Assembly: GCF_007421925.1 (NCBI RefSeq)
Contig: NZ_QMDX01000016.1
Span: 1 to 46,426 of the forward strand
Direction of reading: 5' to 3'
Length of the DNA: 46,426 nucleotides
Origin: Haloglomus irregulare
Lineage (GTDB): Archaea; Halobacteriota; Halobacteria; Halobacteriales; Haloarculaceae
Part shown: in pieces, positions 7,774 to 14,757 of the stretch
Layout of the letters: every line of letters starts with the position of its first letter
Position numbering within the stretch: position 1 is the stretch's first letter
Translations under genes and position numbers: made by a program
The notes under the pieces: generated by a model
What the model was told of the DNA's origin: nothing
Databases searched by the model: none
What the model saw: only the letters and a program-made list of their open reading frames with translations

Positions 7774-9114
7774 CTAGGTGTACCGTTCAAGTCCGGGCTG
7801 GTCGTCGGAGCCGATACTGTCGAAATCAATCGACGCAAAACGGGTAACGTTCTTTAGAACGTCTTTGACGATGTCTCTCTCAACCTGAAGTTCGAAGTGA
7901 TATGCGGGACCGCCTACGGACCCGCCAGTCTTCTTTCGTGCGTCGATGATCCCCTGCATATCGAGTTCCTTTAGATGATCCCGCATTCGTCGTTGCACCA
8001 GTTTGTCGGAGCCGACTTCCTCGGCGATGCTTTTGTAGACACCGTAGATGGGTTTGGTTCGAGCCGGCGTGTCGCCCGCCAACTCAACAACGGTGATGGC
8101 GGCCAGAGTGAGCTGGGCCTGCGTCGTCATCTCGAGCATCGCTTCACGGACCGTTTCTTTTTCGACCTGTGACTCAGCTGCTCTGACGTGAGTGTCCTCA
8201 ACCGTTGTGTCGCCAGCCCTGTCAGCGATTTCCCCCGCTTTTCGGAGATACTTGATGGCCTGTCTGGCGTCTCCCTTGTCCTGAGCGGCAATCGCGGAGA
8301 CGAGCGGAATGGCATCTGTCGGGAGAACACCGCTTCGAAACACGTACTCGTCTCCCGAATTGTCGATTGTGACTACTTTTTCATTAGATTCATCGACTGA
8401 CGTGTTCTCGTCGATTTTAACGAGTTCTGCACTACGGAACCCTTTGGCCCCACGGCGCCTGAGAATCTGGCGCAACTGTTCAGCATTGTACGGGGAGAAG
8501 AGGACTGAATCGTCGTAGAGAGAACTCTTGACTTTCGGGCTGAGGTTGTCTCGCCACTGGAGGTCGTTGCTGATTCCGATTACACTTGGATACACGTTGT
8601 CATTCACATATCCCTGCGATCGAGCTCGAGGTAAGCTGTAGAGAATCCGGTCATCGGTTCCCAGAGAGTCGATCTCGTCAAGGACGATAATGATCGTCCC
8701 ACCGATCTCGTTCATCGCGTCGTACATCATATCTACGACGGCATCTGTCGAGTAGCCAGTCGGCCGATCGTTCCCTGTCAGTTCCATATAGATGCGTGAG
8801 GCTGCCCGGAAAGACGTGGAGATATCGTCCGACTCGCAAGAGATGTACAGCGCAGTCAGGTCCAGGTGATCGGACTCCTGTTCTGCGTGGTACTGGAGTT
8901 CGGAGAGCTCCTTCTTAGCGGCAGCCGTCTTCCCCTGGCCAGCTTTCCCGTACAGGAAAACGTTGTTCGCTCCAACTCCTCGAGCGGCCGGAGAAAGTGC
9001 CATATGGAGCTGATCGAGCTCCTCGCTCCGTTCCGGTAACTCGTCGGGGTGGTGGTCCTCACGTAACACCTCCTCTTGATCGAAAATATTTGAATTGGAT
9101 GCGTATCGTGACAC
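7774..9114 (-). CDS. orc1/cdc6: Orc1/Cdc6-family replication initiator
   Basis: The protein has 446 aa from GTG 9114. A GTG at 9225 would add 37 residues, but that extension overlaps a TATA box (9142-9147) and lacks family similarity. The Orc1 signature begins at NIFDQEEVLREDHHPDELPE. Walker A is GKAGQGKT near residue 57, Walker B is IIIVLDEIDSL near 143, sensor 1 is GISND, and the arginine-containing segment is SPKVKSSLYDDSVLFSPYNA. The last ~90 residues form the winged helix that binds ORB repeats (MRDHLKELDMQGIIDARKK). Upstream lie nine ORB-like repeats with a sequence unlike the main chromosomal haloarchaeal type, so this initiator and origin are probably a dedicated pair. Confidence 0.93.
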   Translation of the reverse strand: MSRYASNSNIFDQEEVLREDHHPDELPERSEELDQLHMALSPAARGVGANNVFLYGKAGQGKTAAAKKELSELQYHAEQESDHLDLTALYISCESDDISTSFRAASRIYMELTGNDRPTGYSTDAVVDMMYDAMNEIGGTIIIVLDEIDSLGTDDRILYSLPRARSQGYVNDNVYPSVIGISNDLQWRDNLSPKVKSSLYDDSVLFSPYNAEQLRQILRRRGAKGFRSAELVKIDENTSVDESNEKVVTIDNSGDEYVFRSGVLPTDAIPLVSAIAAQDKGDARQAIKYLRKAGEIADRAGDTTVEDTHVRAAESQVEKETVREAMLEMTTQAQLTLAAITVVELAGDTPARTKPIYGVYKSIAEEVGSDKLVQRRMRDHLKELDMQGIIDARKKTGGSVGGPAYHFELQVERDIVKDVLKNVTRFASIDFDSIGSDDQPGLERYT

Positions 9115-9141
9115 TCTGGGAGATGATGAAAGCCGGGGGGG

Positions 9142-9147
9142 TATAAA
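9142..9147 (-). promoter_or_regulatory. TATA box of the orc1/cdc6 gene
   Basis: On the minus strand this reads TTTATA, followed by a C-rich run. Transcription would begin about 25-30 bases downstream, at or next to GTG 9114, which predicts a leaderless message and supports that start codon. Confidence 0.6.
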
Positions 9148-9252
9148 CCTCCATGTCGGTAATGTCCGGGTTGTCCTAGACAGGAGGGTTGTCTTCTGGT
9201 AGTCGCCTATCTGATTCTCGTACACGGGAATAAATACACGTTAGGAGGACCA

Positions 9253-9280
9253 CCCCCACACACCACCGTGTCCGCAATTT
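9253..9280 (-). repeat. ORB-like repeat 1 (inverted, G-rich tail)
   Basis: On the minus strand it reads AAATTGCGGACACGGTGGTG then GTGGGGG. It is the only copy pointing toward orc, and its G-run extension is shared with repeat 2. Confidence 0.85.
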
Positions 9281-9387
9281 CAGACGTAAGAGAGAGGGGT
9301 GGGAGAAAGCCAGATACGGTAACAAGAGACCGTGAACGGTCGGTTCTAGAACCAGAAACACGGTGAGGAAGGAGAAGTCACCGGCGC

Positions 9388-9416
9388 TCATATACTATAT
9401 ATACTTTTCTACTAGG
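9388..9416. other. AT-rich candidate duplex-unwinding element
   Basis: The stretch holds TATACTATATATACTTTTCT in otherwise GC-richer DNA and lies between the two inverted G-tailed ORB-like repeats. Position and composition suggest the origin melting site. Confidence 0.6.
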
Positions 9417-9533
9417 TAAGGTAAGGGGAAGAGAAGCTCTAGACAAGGTATAGCTTCGTAGTGGTAGCTGTGATCACGTGATTCATCTATCACGTGGACC
9501 TCGTGTGTTTTGGCACATTCTCTTTCCCGGCGT

Positions 9534-9562
9534 AATTGCGGACATGGTGGTGTGTGTGGGGT
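9534..9562 (+). repeat. ORB-like repeat 2 (G-rich tail)
   Basis: AATTGCGGACATGGTGGTGT continues into GTGTGGGGT. With repeat 1 it forms the inverted pair that brackets the AT-rich block. Confidence 0.85.
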
Positions 9563-9765
9563 CACGTTTCCTGTCCAACGCCTCGTGAGAGCTGTCACGG
9601 TTCTACTATTCCGGCAGCACTCTCGACAGGCGCCAGTACTCCGTCAATTAACGCCCCGTCCTCTCTCGAGTTACGTTTGAATCTTGACTTCATTCACTCT
9701 TCTTACGGTATTCGCCTCAGAGGTGAACTGAATCCTGATTTCTGGTGTACCGCTTCTGTGACTGC

Positions 9766-9788
9766 AATTGCGGACGCGGTGGTGGGTG
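9766..9788 (+). repeat. ORB-like repeat 3
   Basis: AATTGCGGACGCGGTGGTGG followed by GTG; one base differs in the core from the consensus. It stands apart from the other direct copies. Confidence 0.8.
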
Positions 9789-10147
9789 AGCGATTTGTTA
9801 ATCTTGGTTGGTGGAGTTTCCTTCATGCGGTTCATCTCAAAGTGACATCTTCCTCGCCGTCCACAGCGAAGCCTCCCATACCGAGATGGGATACTTGCCG
9901 GTCTACGACACAATCTGTTCCTTCGTCTGGAACGTACCGCTTTCACGGTCGAACAGGTGAACCGAGGGCTGAGCTACACAACCGGTACTCCTATCCTCAC
10001 CGTATGGACTCGGAGACACGCACAAGTCACGCTCAACACGATTAGCGTTTGTGTGGTCACCACACCCTCAACACGTCTTCGACATCTCCCAATCGCTCCC
10101 CTTCAGCACATTGACTCCGCGTTCATCACCCTGATCGATATAGCCGA

Positions 10148-10471
10148 AATTGCGGACATAGTGGTGGGTGCCGTCACAGCGACATCAGACAAGATGGTGA
10201 AATTGCGGACGTGGTGGTGGGTAACTGGTGGAGAAAATACCGCAATAGAATCCCATGATTAGAATTTGAATGGATGGACCTGAAATAGCGGACAGGGTGG
10301 TGGGTGCTGTGTAGATCGAGATGTGAATGCTTAGAGTGAAATTGCGGACATAGTGGTGGGTGTCGTAGTAGCGGCATCAAAACGAGGAGGTGTAATTGCG
10401 GACATATTGGTGGGTAGTATGAGGCGGTAACCGCTGCTCGGCGAGTGAAATTGCTGACGGGGTGGTGTGTG
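10148..10471 (+). repeat. ORB-like repeat array, copies 4-9
   Basis: Six direct copies at 10148-10170, 10201-10223, 10284-10306, 10340-10362, 10394-10416 and 10449-10471. Start-to-start distances are 53, 83, 56, 54 and 55 bases. Copies 6 (AATAGCGG) and 9 (AATTGCTGAC) are the most divergent. The last copy runs into the TATA box of the DUF192 gene. Confidence 0.85.
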
Positions 10472-10480
10472 CTTATAAGG
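10471..10480 (+). promoter_or_regulatory. TATA-like element of the DUF192 gene
   Basis: GCTTATAAGG starts at the last base of ORB-like repeat 9, so initiator binding could compete with transcription of the gene starting at 10579. Confidence 0.45.
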
Positions 10481-10512
10481 GGGGACGGAGTCTTGAATGT
10501 CCGATAAGCCAA

Positions 10513-10529
10513 CGTACGCAATGCGTACG
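10513..10529. promoter_or_regulatory. 17-base palindrome, possible operator
   Basis: Perfect 8-base arms CGTACGCA and TGCGTACG flank one central A. It lies between the TATA element and the DUF192 start codon, where a repressor could act. Confidence 0.4.
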
Positions 10530-10578
10530 GTCTGAATCTTCATGTTGATGAGGGGCCAAAATTCGATGCCTCGCGATA

Positions 10579-11232
10579 ATGAATGACCCGGCGTCTTCCA
10601 CATCAACTGACGATCCTCCTGATCCCGAGAAGAGTGACCAGAATTTACCAAACATAACTCAGCGACGGGCGACGCTTGTGGTGGCACTGGTAATCGGGGT
10701 GGCGATCCTCGCGATTGCTGGCGCTGTTACCTTTTCGGGTAGCTTCGCTGAATCGCCCGGTCTTGAGTCATCGGTGATCTCTGATGGGCCACCGACCCAC
10801 CGGATGTTCTTTGAGAATCAGCGCGGGCAGACCCTGTGGGTCTACGACGTGTGGGTCGCCGACACGGGTCCCGAGCGGTACCAGGGTCTGAGCGAAACTG
10901 AGATACTGCCCACCGATACCGGTCTGCTATTTGTCTACGACCAGGAGGCCGCCGACCAGGCAATCGTGATGCGCGAGATGCACTACACCATTGACATCGT
11001 CTTCATCGACGGATCGGGGAAAGTCACGGCAGTCCGTTCGGCCCCGCCCGAACCCGGGGTTCCCAACGACGAACTCACGCACTACACCGGGCGAGCGCGA
11101 TGGATCCTCGAGATCCCTCACGGGACCGCGGAGCGCCACGCCATCGTCCCAGAAACATCGGTCCGGATCACCGGGCCGACGCATTCGATCGATCCAAAAT
11201 CGACTATCAATACAGCCCATGATTCGACATGA
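10579..11232 (+). CDS. DUF192 domain membrane-anchored protein
   Basis: This 217-aa protein has a disordered Ser/Pro/Asp-rich start, one membrane segment at about residues 33-56 (LVVALVIGVAILAIAGAV), and an extracellular DUF192 domain. The domain is recognisable from VWVADTGPERYQGLS, GLLFVYD, MREMHYTIDIVFIDGSGKV and ARWILEIPHGTAERHAI. DUF192 proteins are widespread and small, with no settled biochemical role. The stop overlaps the start of the decayed lipoprotein gene by 4 bases. Its promoter merges with the last origin repeat. Confidence 0.85.
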   Translation: MNDPASSTSTDDPPDPEKSDQNLPNITQRRATLVVALVIGVAILAIAGAVTFSGSFAESPGLESSVISDGPPTHRMFFENQRGQTLWVYDVWVADTGPERYQGLSETEILPTDTGLLFVYDQEAADQAIVMREMHYTIDIVFIDGSGKVTAVRSAPPEPGVPNDELTHYTGRARWILEIPHGTAERHAIVPETSVRITGPTHSIDPKSTINTAHDST

Positions 11233-11899
11233 AGAAACCAACACAATCTCCCCGCGAGACTACTCCGTCAAGCCGACCGCTGCCTCGATCTGGCCCATTC
11301 CGCAGGCGCCTGCTAAGTGCAGTCGTGACCGCTGGAATCGGCGGACTCGCCGGCTGTATGAATATCTTCGGCTCTTCAGGGGAAAGCCAGGGTGATACCA
11401 CGCCGGTAGGTGCCTCAACGACGACGACCGCTCAGGACGATCGGGTCGACCCGACGACGTCGAGACAGACGAGCCATGCCCTTCGGAAGAACTGTAGCCG
11501 CCACATTTGATGTGATTCAGTCTCACTTATGAGCAGACCAGTCCTACTGTACCTGTAAATATCACCTCCAAATATCCGACCCTCAGCCTCGAATCACTGT
11601 TTGAACCGGGCTCCTTCACCATGATCACCATTATGGATGGCCCAGGAGTGGACGGCCTCGAGCGATACTTCCTTGGATTCTATGATAAAGACATTCGCGA
11701 CGATGATGGCGCTTTTCTCGCCCGTCCCGTCGGGCATCACGAACTCCCTTACCCGATGACGCTCCCCGAAATCGAAGACTGGGCGCTCGATTACCTCAGC
11801 GTCCCCGAAGAGGCCCTTACCGAATGTGAGGCCCGACAGCTCCGGGCGAAACGAGCACTGGAGGCAGACCGGTCCAGCGACGAACGCGAGCAGGTGTAG
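11229..11899 (+). pseudogene. Decayed Tat lipoprotein gene
   Basis: The start encodes a twin-arginine lipoprotein signal (RRRLLSAVVTAGIGGLAGC), then a Thr-rich linker, and stops at 11510. A different frame continues the sense: from about 11453 it reads DDVETDEPCPSEEL, meets TAG at 11495 and TGA at 11513, then runs open to 11899 as FSLTYEQTSPTVPVNITSKY and onward. One frameshift and two stops are therefore needed to rebuild one protein of about 220 aa. The 92-aa frame from ATG 11621 could still be expressed separately. The signal resembles that of the intact lipoprotein gene just downstream, so this may be an old tandem duplicate. Confidence 0.55.
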
Positions 11900-11918
11900 G
11901 AATAGGACCGCTCTCACG

Positions 11919-12779
11919 ATGCCCTCTCATAATCCGCCCTCCCGCTCGAAAACAGCCACTCACAGTGACACTCGAAAAGTACCCCGTCGGGCTGCCCTCG
12001 GCAGTATTGGGACAGTTGGGCTCGCCAGCCTCGCTGGATGTCTCAGCGTCTTCGGCGCAGACCCCGTTAATGCCGAGCAGAACACGACTGACGAAGACGA
12101 AACTGGAACCGGTGGCGAGCAGACTCCTGCGAGAACGCCCACGGCGACGACCCAACCCGACACCAGCGAGAGAACCCCTGAATCAATCCCCGACTCTGAC
12201 CCTGACGTAGATGGACCGAAGGGACTGCCGAAAGGTCCTGGTGTGATGCCTGGCGACCTCTCTCCGTCACGGGTCAGATTTCATCATCGATTCAACCCGC
12301 TCGAGCGCGTCTACGTCGGGCCGATCACCTCACCACCCACGAACGAGTGGAACCCGTATTACGACGACCCCGAGCCCGGGAAAGCACTCGCTGACGTGAC
12401 CGTCCACAACTCGACCATCGAGGACTGGGTCGTGAGCCCGCCCGGCACGAACTACCGGATGGACAGTCTCGAACTCACCGTCGACGGGAATAAAGTGTTC
12501 ACGGCGACGGGGGGCCTCCACTACCGAGACAAATGCGGCTTCTTCGGCGTAAACCATCTCTACGTCCGGGGATCGACCGCGACAATCTCGCTCGGATACA
12601 GCCACGACCCTAGCTGCTCCGAGAGCAAGATTCGCGACGGAGCAGGGTTCTGGTACGGGCCTATTTTCGTGGCAGGGACGCTTAATGGGGACTTCGATAC
12701 GCTCCGTATCGCCCTCCTCAATGGGAATACAAACTTCGACGGCTCCACGTCCGACCATACATTGGAATTCGAGGTCTAG
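11919..12779 (+). CDS. Tat-exported lipoprotein, unknown function
   Basis: The protein has 286 aa from ATG 11919, 20 bases after the preceding frame ends. A GTG at 11826 would add 31 residues and push the signal peptide inward, so I reject it. RRAALGSIGTVGLASLAGC is a twin-arginine signal with a lipobox ending in Cys, so the product should be lipid-anchored outside the cell. A Thr/Glu/Pro-rich linker follows. The remaining domain is strand-rich (MDSLELTVDGNKVFTATGGL, TATISLGYSHDPSC, FDTLRIALLNGN) with two Cys that could pair. The family is not recognised. Confidence 0.75.
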   Translation: MPSHNPPSRSKTATHSDTRKVPRRAALGSIGTVGLASLAGCLSVFGADPVNAEQNTTDEDETGTGGEQTPARTPTATTQPDTSERTPESIPDSDPDVDGPKGLPKGPGVMPGDLSPSRVRFHHRFNPLERVYVGPITSPPTNEWNPYYDDPEPGKALADVTVHNSTIEDWVVSPPGTNYRMDSLELTVDGNKVFTATGGLHYRDKCGFFGVNHLYVRGSTATISLGYSHDPSCSESKIRDGAGFWYGPIFVAGTLNGDFDTLRIALLNGNTNFDGSTSDHTLEFEV

Positions 12780-12810
12780 TGCCCCGGCAGGCCTGCATCT
12801 ATCTTTCCAC

Positions 12811-12856
12811 GAGGAGAGAATCCCGCCGTTTACGACGGGAGTGAATCCGACAATTC
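12811..12856 (+). mobile_element. Orphan IS200/IS605-type right-end hairpin
   Basis: Arms at 12821-12828 and 12833-12840 (one mismatch) with loop TTTA, in the context GAGAATCCCGCC...GGGAGTGAATCC, resemble omega-RNA/right-end hairpins of tnpB elements. No tnpB frame lies upstream; the lipoprotein gene does. It is probably a relic. Confidence 0.45.
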
Positions 12857-13099
12857 TTGCATAAACTACGTTCTGTTGCTACTACGGATATTTAAGTAGT
12901 ATCGAATCGGAGTTTGACGTACACCGAGGCGGCATCTACCGCCCAGTTCAATTGCACAATATCGGGACTCCGAGGCCCAGAATGTTCGAGACATCCTCTC
13001 GAACCGCTGTGGTGTCTCGGTTGCGAGATAACTCCGAGTCCCCTATCGGGGATAGGAGTAACGGCAGTGTGGCCCCGCCAGTAGCTCTGTCATGCCGAC

Positions 13100-13226
13100 T
13101 GCTCTGTTGAATAGCGGTGATTGGGTGGAGAAGATAGATATGAATCGACTCGTCAGCTGATGACCCGCGTGGTCTCGAAGCCGGTGTCGATAGACCGGTG
13201 CTCAACAACCGCTATTCAACACAGCA
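13100..13226. mobile_element. 127-bp MITE with 8-bp target duplication
   Basis: Terminal inverted repeats TGCTCTGTTGAATAGCGGT (13100-13118) and ACCGCTATTCAACACAGCA (13208-13226) match at 18 of 19 positions. They are flanked by a perfect 8-base direct repeat ATGCCGAC (13092-13099 and 13227-13234). The interior is too short to code for a transposase. The CTGTTGAA end and 8-bp duplication fit an element mobilised by an IS6-like transposase, which is inference. The intact duplication suggests a recent insertion. Confidence 0.88.
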
Positions 13227-13278
13227 ATGCCGACCGGGTTGCAAACCAGTAAATATCCCAACCCAGCGGTGCGGTGCC

Positions 13279-13313
13279 GTGGGAAGCCTCGCCGTTTACG
13301 AGGAGGAGGTCAC
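13279..13313 (+). mobile_element. Second orphan IS200/IS605-type right-end hairpin
   Basis: GTGGGAAGCC, a short hairpin (CCTCG at 13287-13291, CGAGG at 13299-13303) and GAGGAGGTCAC reproduce the layout of the right end found on the minus strand at 46372-46411. No tnpB is associated. The rest of 13314-13647 shows no gene I can support. Confidence 0.5.
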
Positions 13314-13647
13314 CAGTGCCAGTTCATCCCCGGCCCGCCTACCGCCTGCTCATTTGTCGCCCCCGACGCGGTGCGGGAACGCCTGTCCCATCTGCATCAC
13401 TAGCCCACTATCCTACTACTGACGGTTGGTTACGAGAGAGCCTGTCATAGAAAGCTCTGCGCTCTCTGTCTATCCAAGTCTTGTCAAGACTCGCGTGCAA
13501 CATACAGCGCGCGAGTCGGTCACGAGAGGATTTGTCCAGAAAGCCTACAATCAGATGAATTGCAGATTCGGTCGTGTATCCATCGGTTCCCGGCATGGAT
13601 GTTCTCGTTCCCCCGACTGCGCTTTGTGTCGGTGCCCTCGGAGGGTT

Positions 13648-14705
13648 GTTCGTGCGCTCTTACTCAGTCTAGCGAAAAGACATTGATCGCGGTGGTGTCG
13701 ACGAGCCATTAGAGTGGTGCCCGGGCAAGGGTGAGTGATCGGAGGAAGCCAAAGGTGCGAGCGGCCTGCTCCAGGCCCTGCCTGGAGAGGCCGCGGAACT
13801 TCCGCAGCCACGGCTGGATGATCGACCAGAGACACTCGACTTGGTTGGTGTGAACGCCGTCTGAAGAGACGTACTCCTCGTCGTGGAGCACAGTTCGGTG
13901 ATCGTGGTTCATCTGCTGGTAGGGTGGATATTCGTCGGTCCAGACCTCCCCCAGTTCCTGGGAGAGGTCTTGGGCCTCCTCCAGCACTGGGGCTAACTCC
14001 TCGTCGTACCGTGTTCCTTTCTCTGCGGAGATCACCCGGAGCACGTCGCGGCAGGCCGCGACGAGCGTCAGTTCGTCACCCTGGTCACCGGTCCAGCGGG
14101 TGCGACCGCCTTCCGGGGACCCGCCGCGGGAGAGGCTGTCCCGCGGCGGGTCCTGGCTCTTGAAGCCGGAGCAGACCTGCTGGCTTTCGTCGATCTGCGT
14201 TGGGCCGTCAATCTCTCGGTCAAGTCGCTCCCAGACCGCTGGGAAGCCACGCTGAAAGGCGCGATCACACTTGCGGATTGCCGAATGGATTGTGTCGTAC
14301 GCTCGGTCAAGCAGCATCGCGATCTGGTTGATGCTGAGTAGGGAATCAGCATACAGGACGAAGGCGACGAGGAACTCGCCCCCGGCGAGTTCCGCGTCGT
14401 AGAACGGCGTACCCAGCGTGTAGGTGGACATGAACGAGCAGCGACCGCACCAGATCCGGTCGGAACTCTGGCCGGCGTAGATCTGACCGACGCCGCAGTC
14501 GGGGCAGGTTCGTTGCTCCCAGAGGTGCTTGAGTCGCCGCTCGATCTTGCGGTCGAGCAGCTCAGTCCGAAACTCTAAGATTCCAAGCGAAGCAATCTCT
14601 TGTAGCATCCCGCCGAATGCTGTTCGTGATGGCATACATGACTGCACTCGGTGGGATGCTGTAATCCTACCCGCGTTTCGCTACGTTGAGCAAGAGCGTC
14701 TGAAC
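13648..14705 (-). mobile_element. IS1595-like insertion sequence
   Basis: Imperfect terminal inverted repeats (24 of 32 positions identical) lie at 13648-13679 and 14674-14705. Shared blocks are GTTC, CGCTCTT, CTCA and TAGCGAAA. They enclose one transposase gene. I see no matching target duplication at these ends, so the ends may be off by a few bases or one flank has been rearranged. Base composition differs clearly on the two sides of this element. Confidence 0.7.
13709..14635 (-). CDS. IS1595-family transposase
   Basis: The protein has 308 aa from ATG 14635; a GTG 12 bases upstream is possible. The N-terminal zinc ribbon (CPDCGVGQIY ... WCGRC) is followed by a helix-turn-helix-like part (SINQIAMLLDRAYDTIHSAI). 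The DDE-type catalytic core shows D in PTQIDESQ, D in VWTDEY, and NQVECLWS with the final acidic position. It appears full length with no frameshift. The middle of the protein holds a charged, glycine-rich insert (SRGGSPEGGRTRWTGDQGDE). Confidence 0.85.
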   Translation of the reverse strand: MPSRTAFGGMLQEIASLGILEFRTELLDRKIERRLKHLWEQRTCPDCGVGQIYAGQSSDRIWCGRCSFMSTYTLGTPFYDAELAGGEFLVAFVLYADSLLSINQIAMLLDRAYDTIHSAIRKCDRAFQRGFPAVWERLDREIDGPTQIDESQQVCSGFKSQDPPRDSLSRGGSPEGGRTRWTGDQGDELTLVAACRDVLRVISAEKGTRYDEELAPVLEEAQDLSQELGEVWTDEYPPYQQMNHDHRTVLHDEEYVSSDGVHTNQVECLWSIIQPWLRKFRGLSRQGLEQAARTFGFLRSLTLARAPL

Positions 14706-14725
14706 ATTATCCATTTCCGCCCCCT

Positions 14726-14742
14726 AGCTTGATATTCAAGCT
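14726..14742. promoter_or_regulatory. Palindrome upstream of the Bat-like gene
   Basis: AGCTTGA, TAT, TCAAGCT forms a 7-3-7 palindrome ending 15 bases before the ATG at 14758. A purine-rich GAAGGTG (14746-14752) between it and the ATG is a candidate ribosome-binding site. The palindrome could be an operator, possibly autoregulatory. Confidence 0.4.
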
Positions 14743-14757
14743 GGCGAAGGTGCGCAT

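Larger units (their letters stand above)
9251..10471. other. Replication origin (orc-adjacent, nine ORB-like repeats)
   Basis: The gene-free stretch 9115-10578 contains nine copies of a repeat with core AATTGCGGACATGGTGGTGG followed by GTG: one inverted copy next to orc (9253-9280) and eight direct copies starting at 9534, 9766, 10148, 10201, 10284, 10340, 10394 and 10449. An AT-rich block at about 9390-9416 lies between the inverted copy and the first direct copy, the expected place for unwinding. Orc1/Cdc6 gene plus inverted ORBs flanking an AT-rich block is the standard archaeal origin layout. Translatable frames in this stretch are interrupted by the repeats and look non-coding. Confidence 0.85.

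Noticed and set aside
9475-9496. Two CACGTG palindromes 16 bases apart in the origin
   Set aside because: Six-base palindromes are frequent in GC-rich DNA; no further copies or context support a function.
9536-10262. Plus-strand frames inside the origin
   Set aside because: They run through several ORB-like repeats, lack acidic composition and have no family features.
10148-10471. Possible CRISPR-like array
   Set aside because: Repeats are short, diverged and unevenly placed, the spacing follows helical turns, and they sit beside orc1/cdc6. This is an origin array.
12948-13208. Minus-strand frame of 86 aa
   Set aside because: It overlaps most of the MITE, so it is an accident of that insertion.
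13408-13596. Minus-strand frame of 62 aa upstream of the IS1595-like element
   Set aside because: It could be a transposase fragment, but I recognise no motif; evidence is too weak to list.
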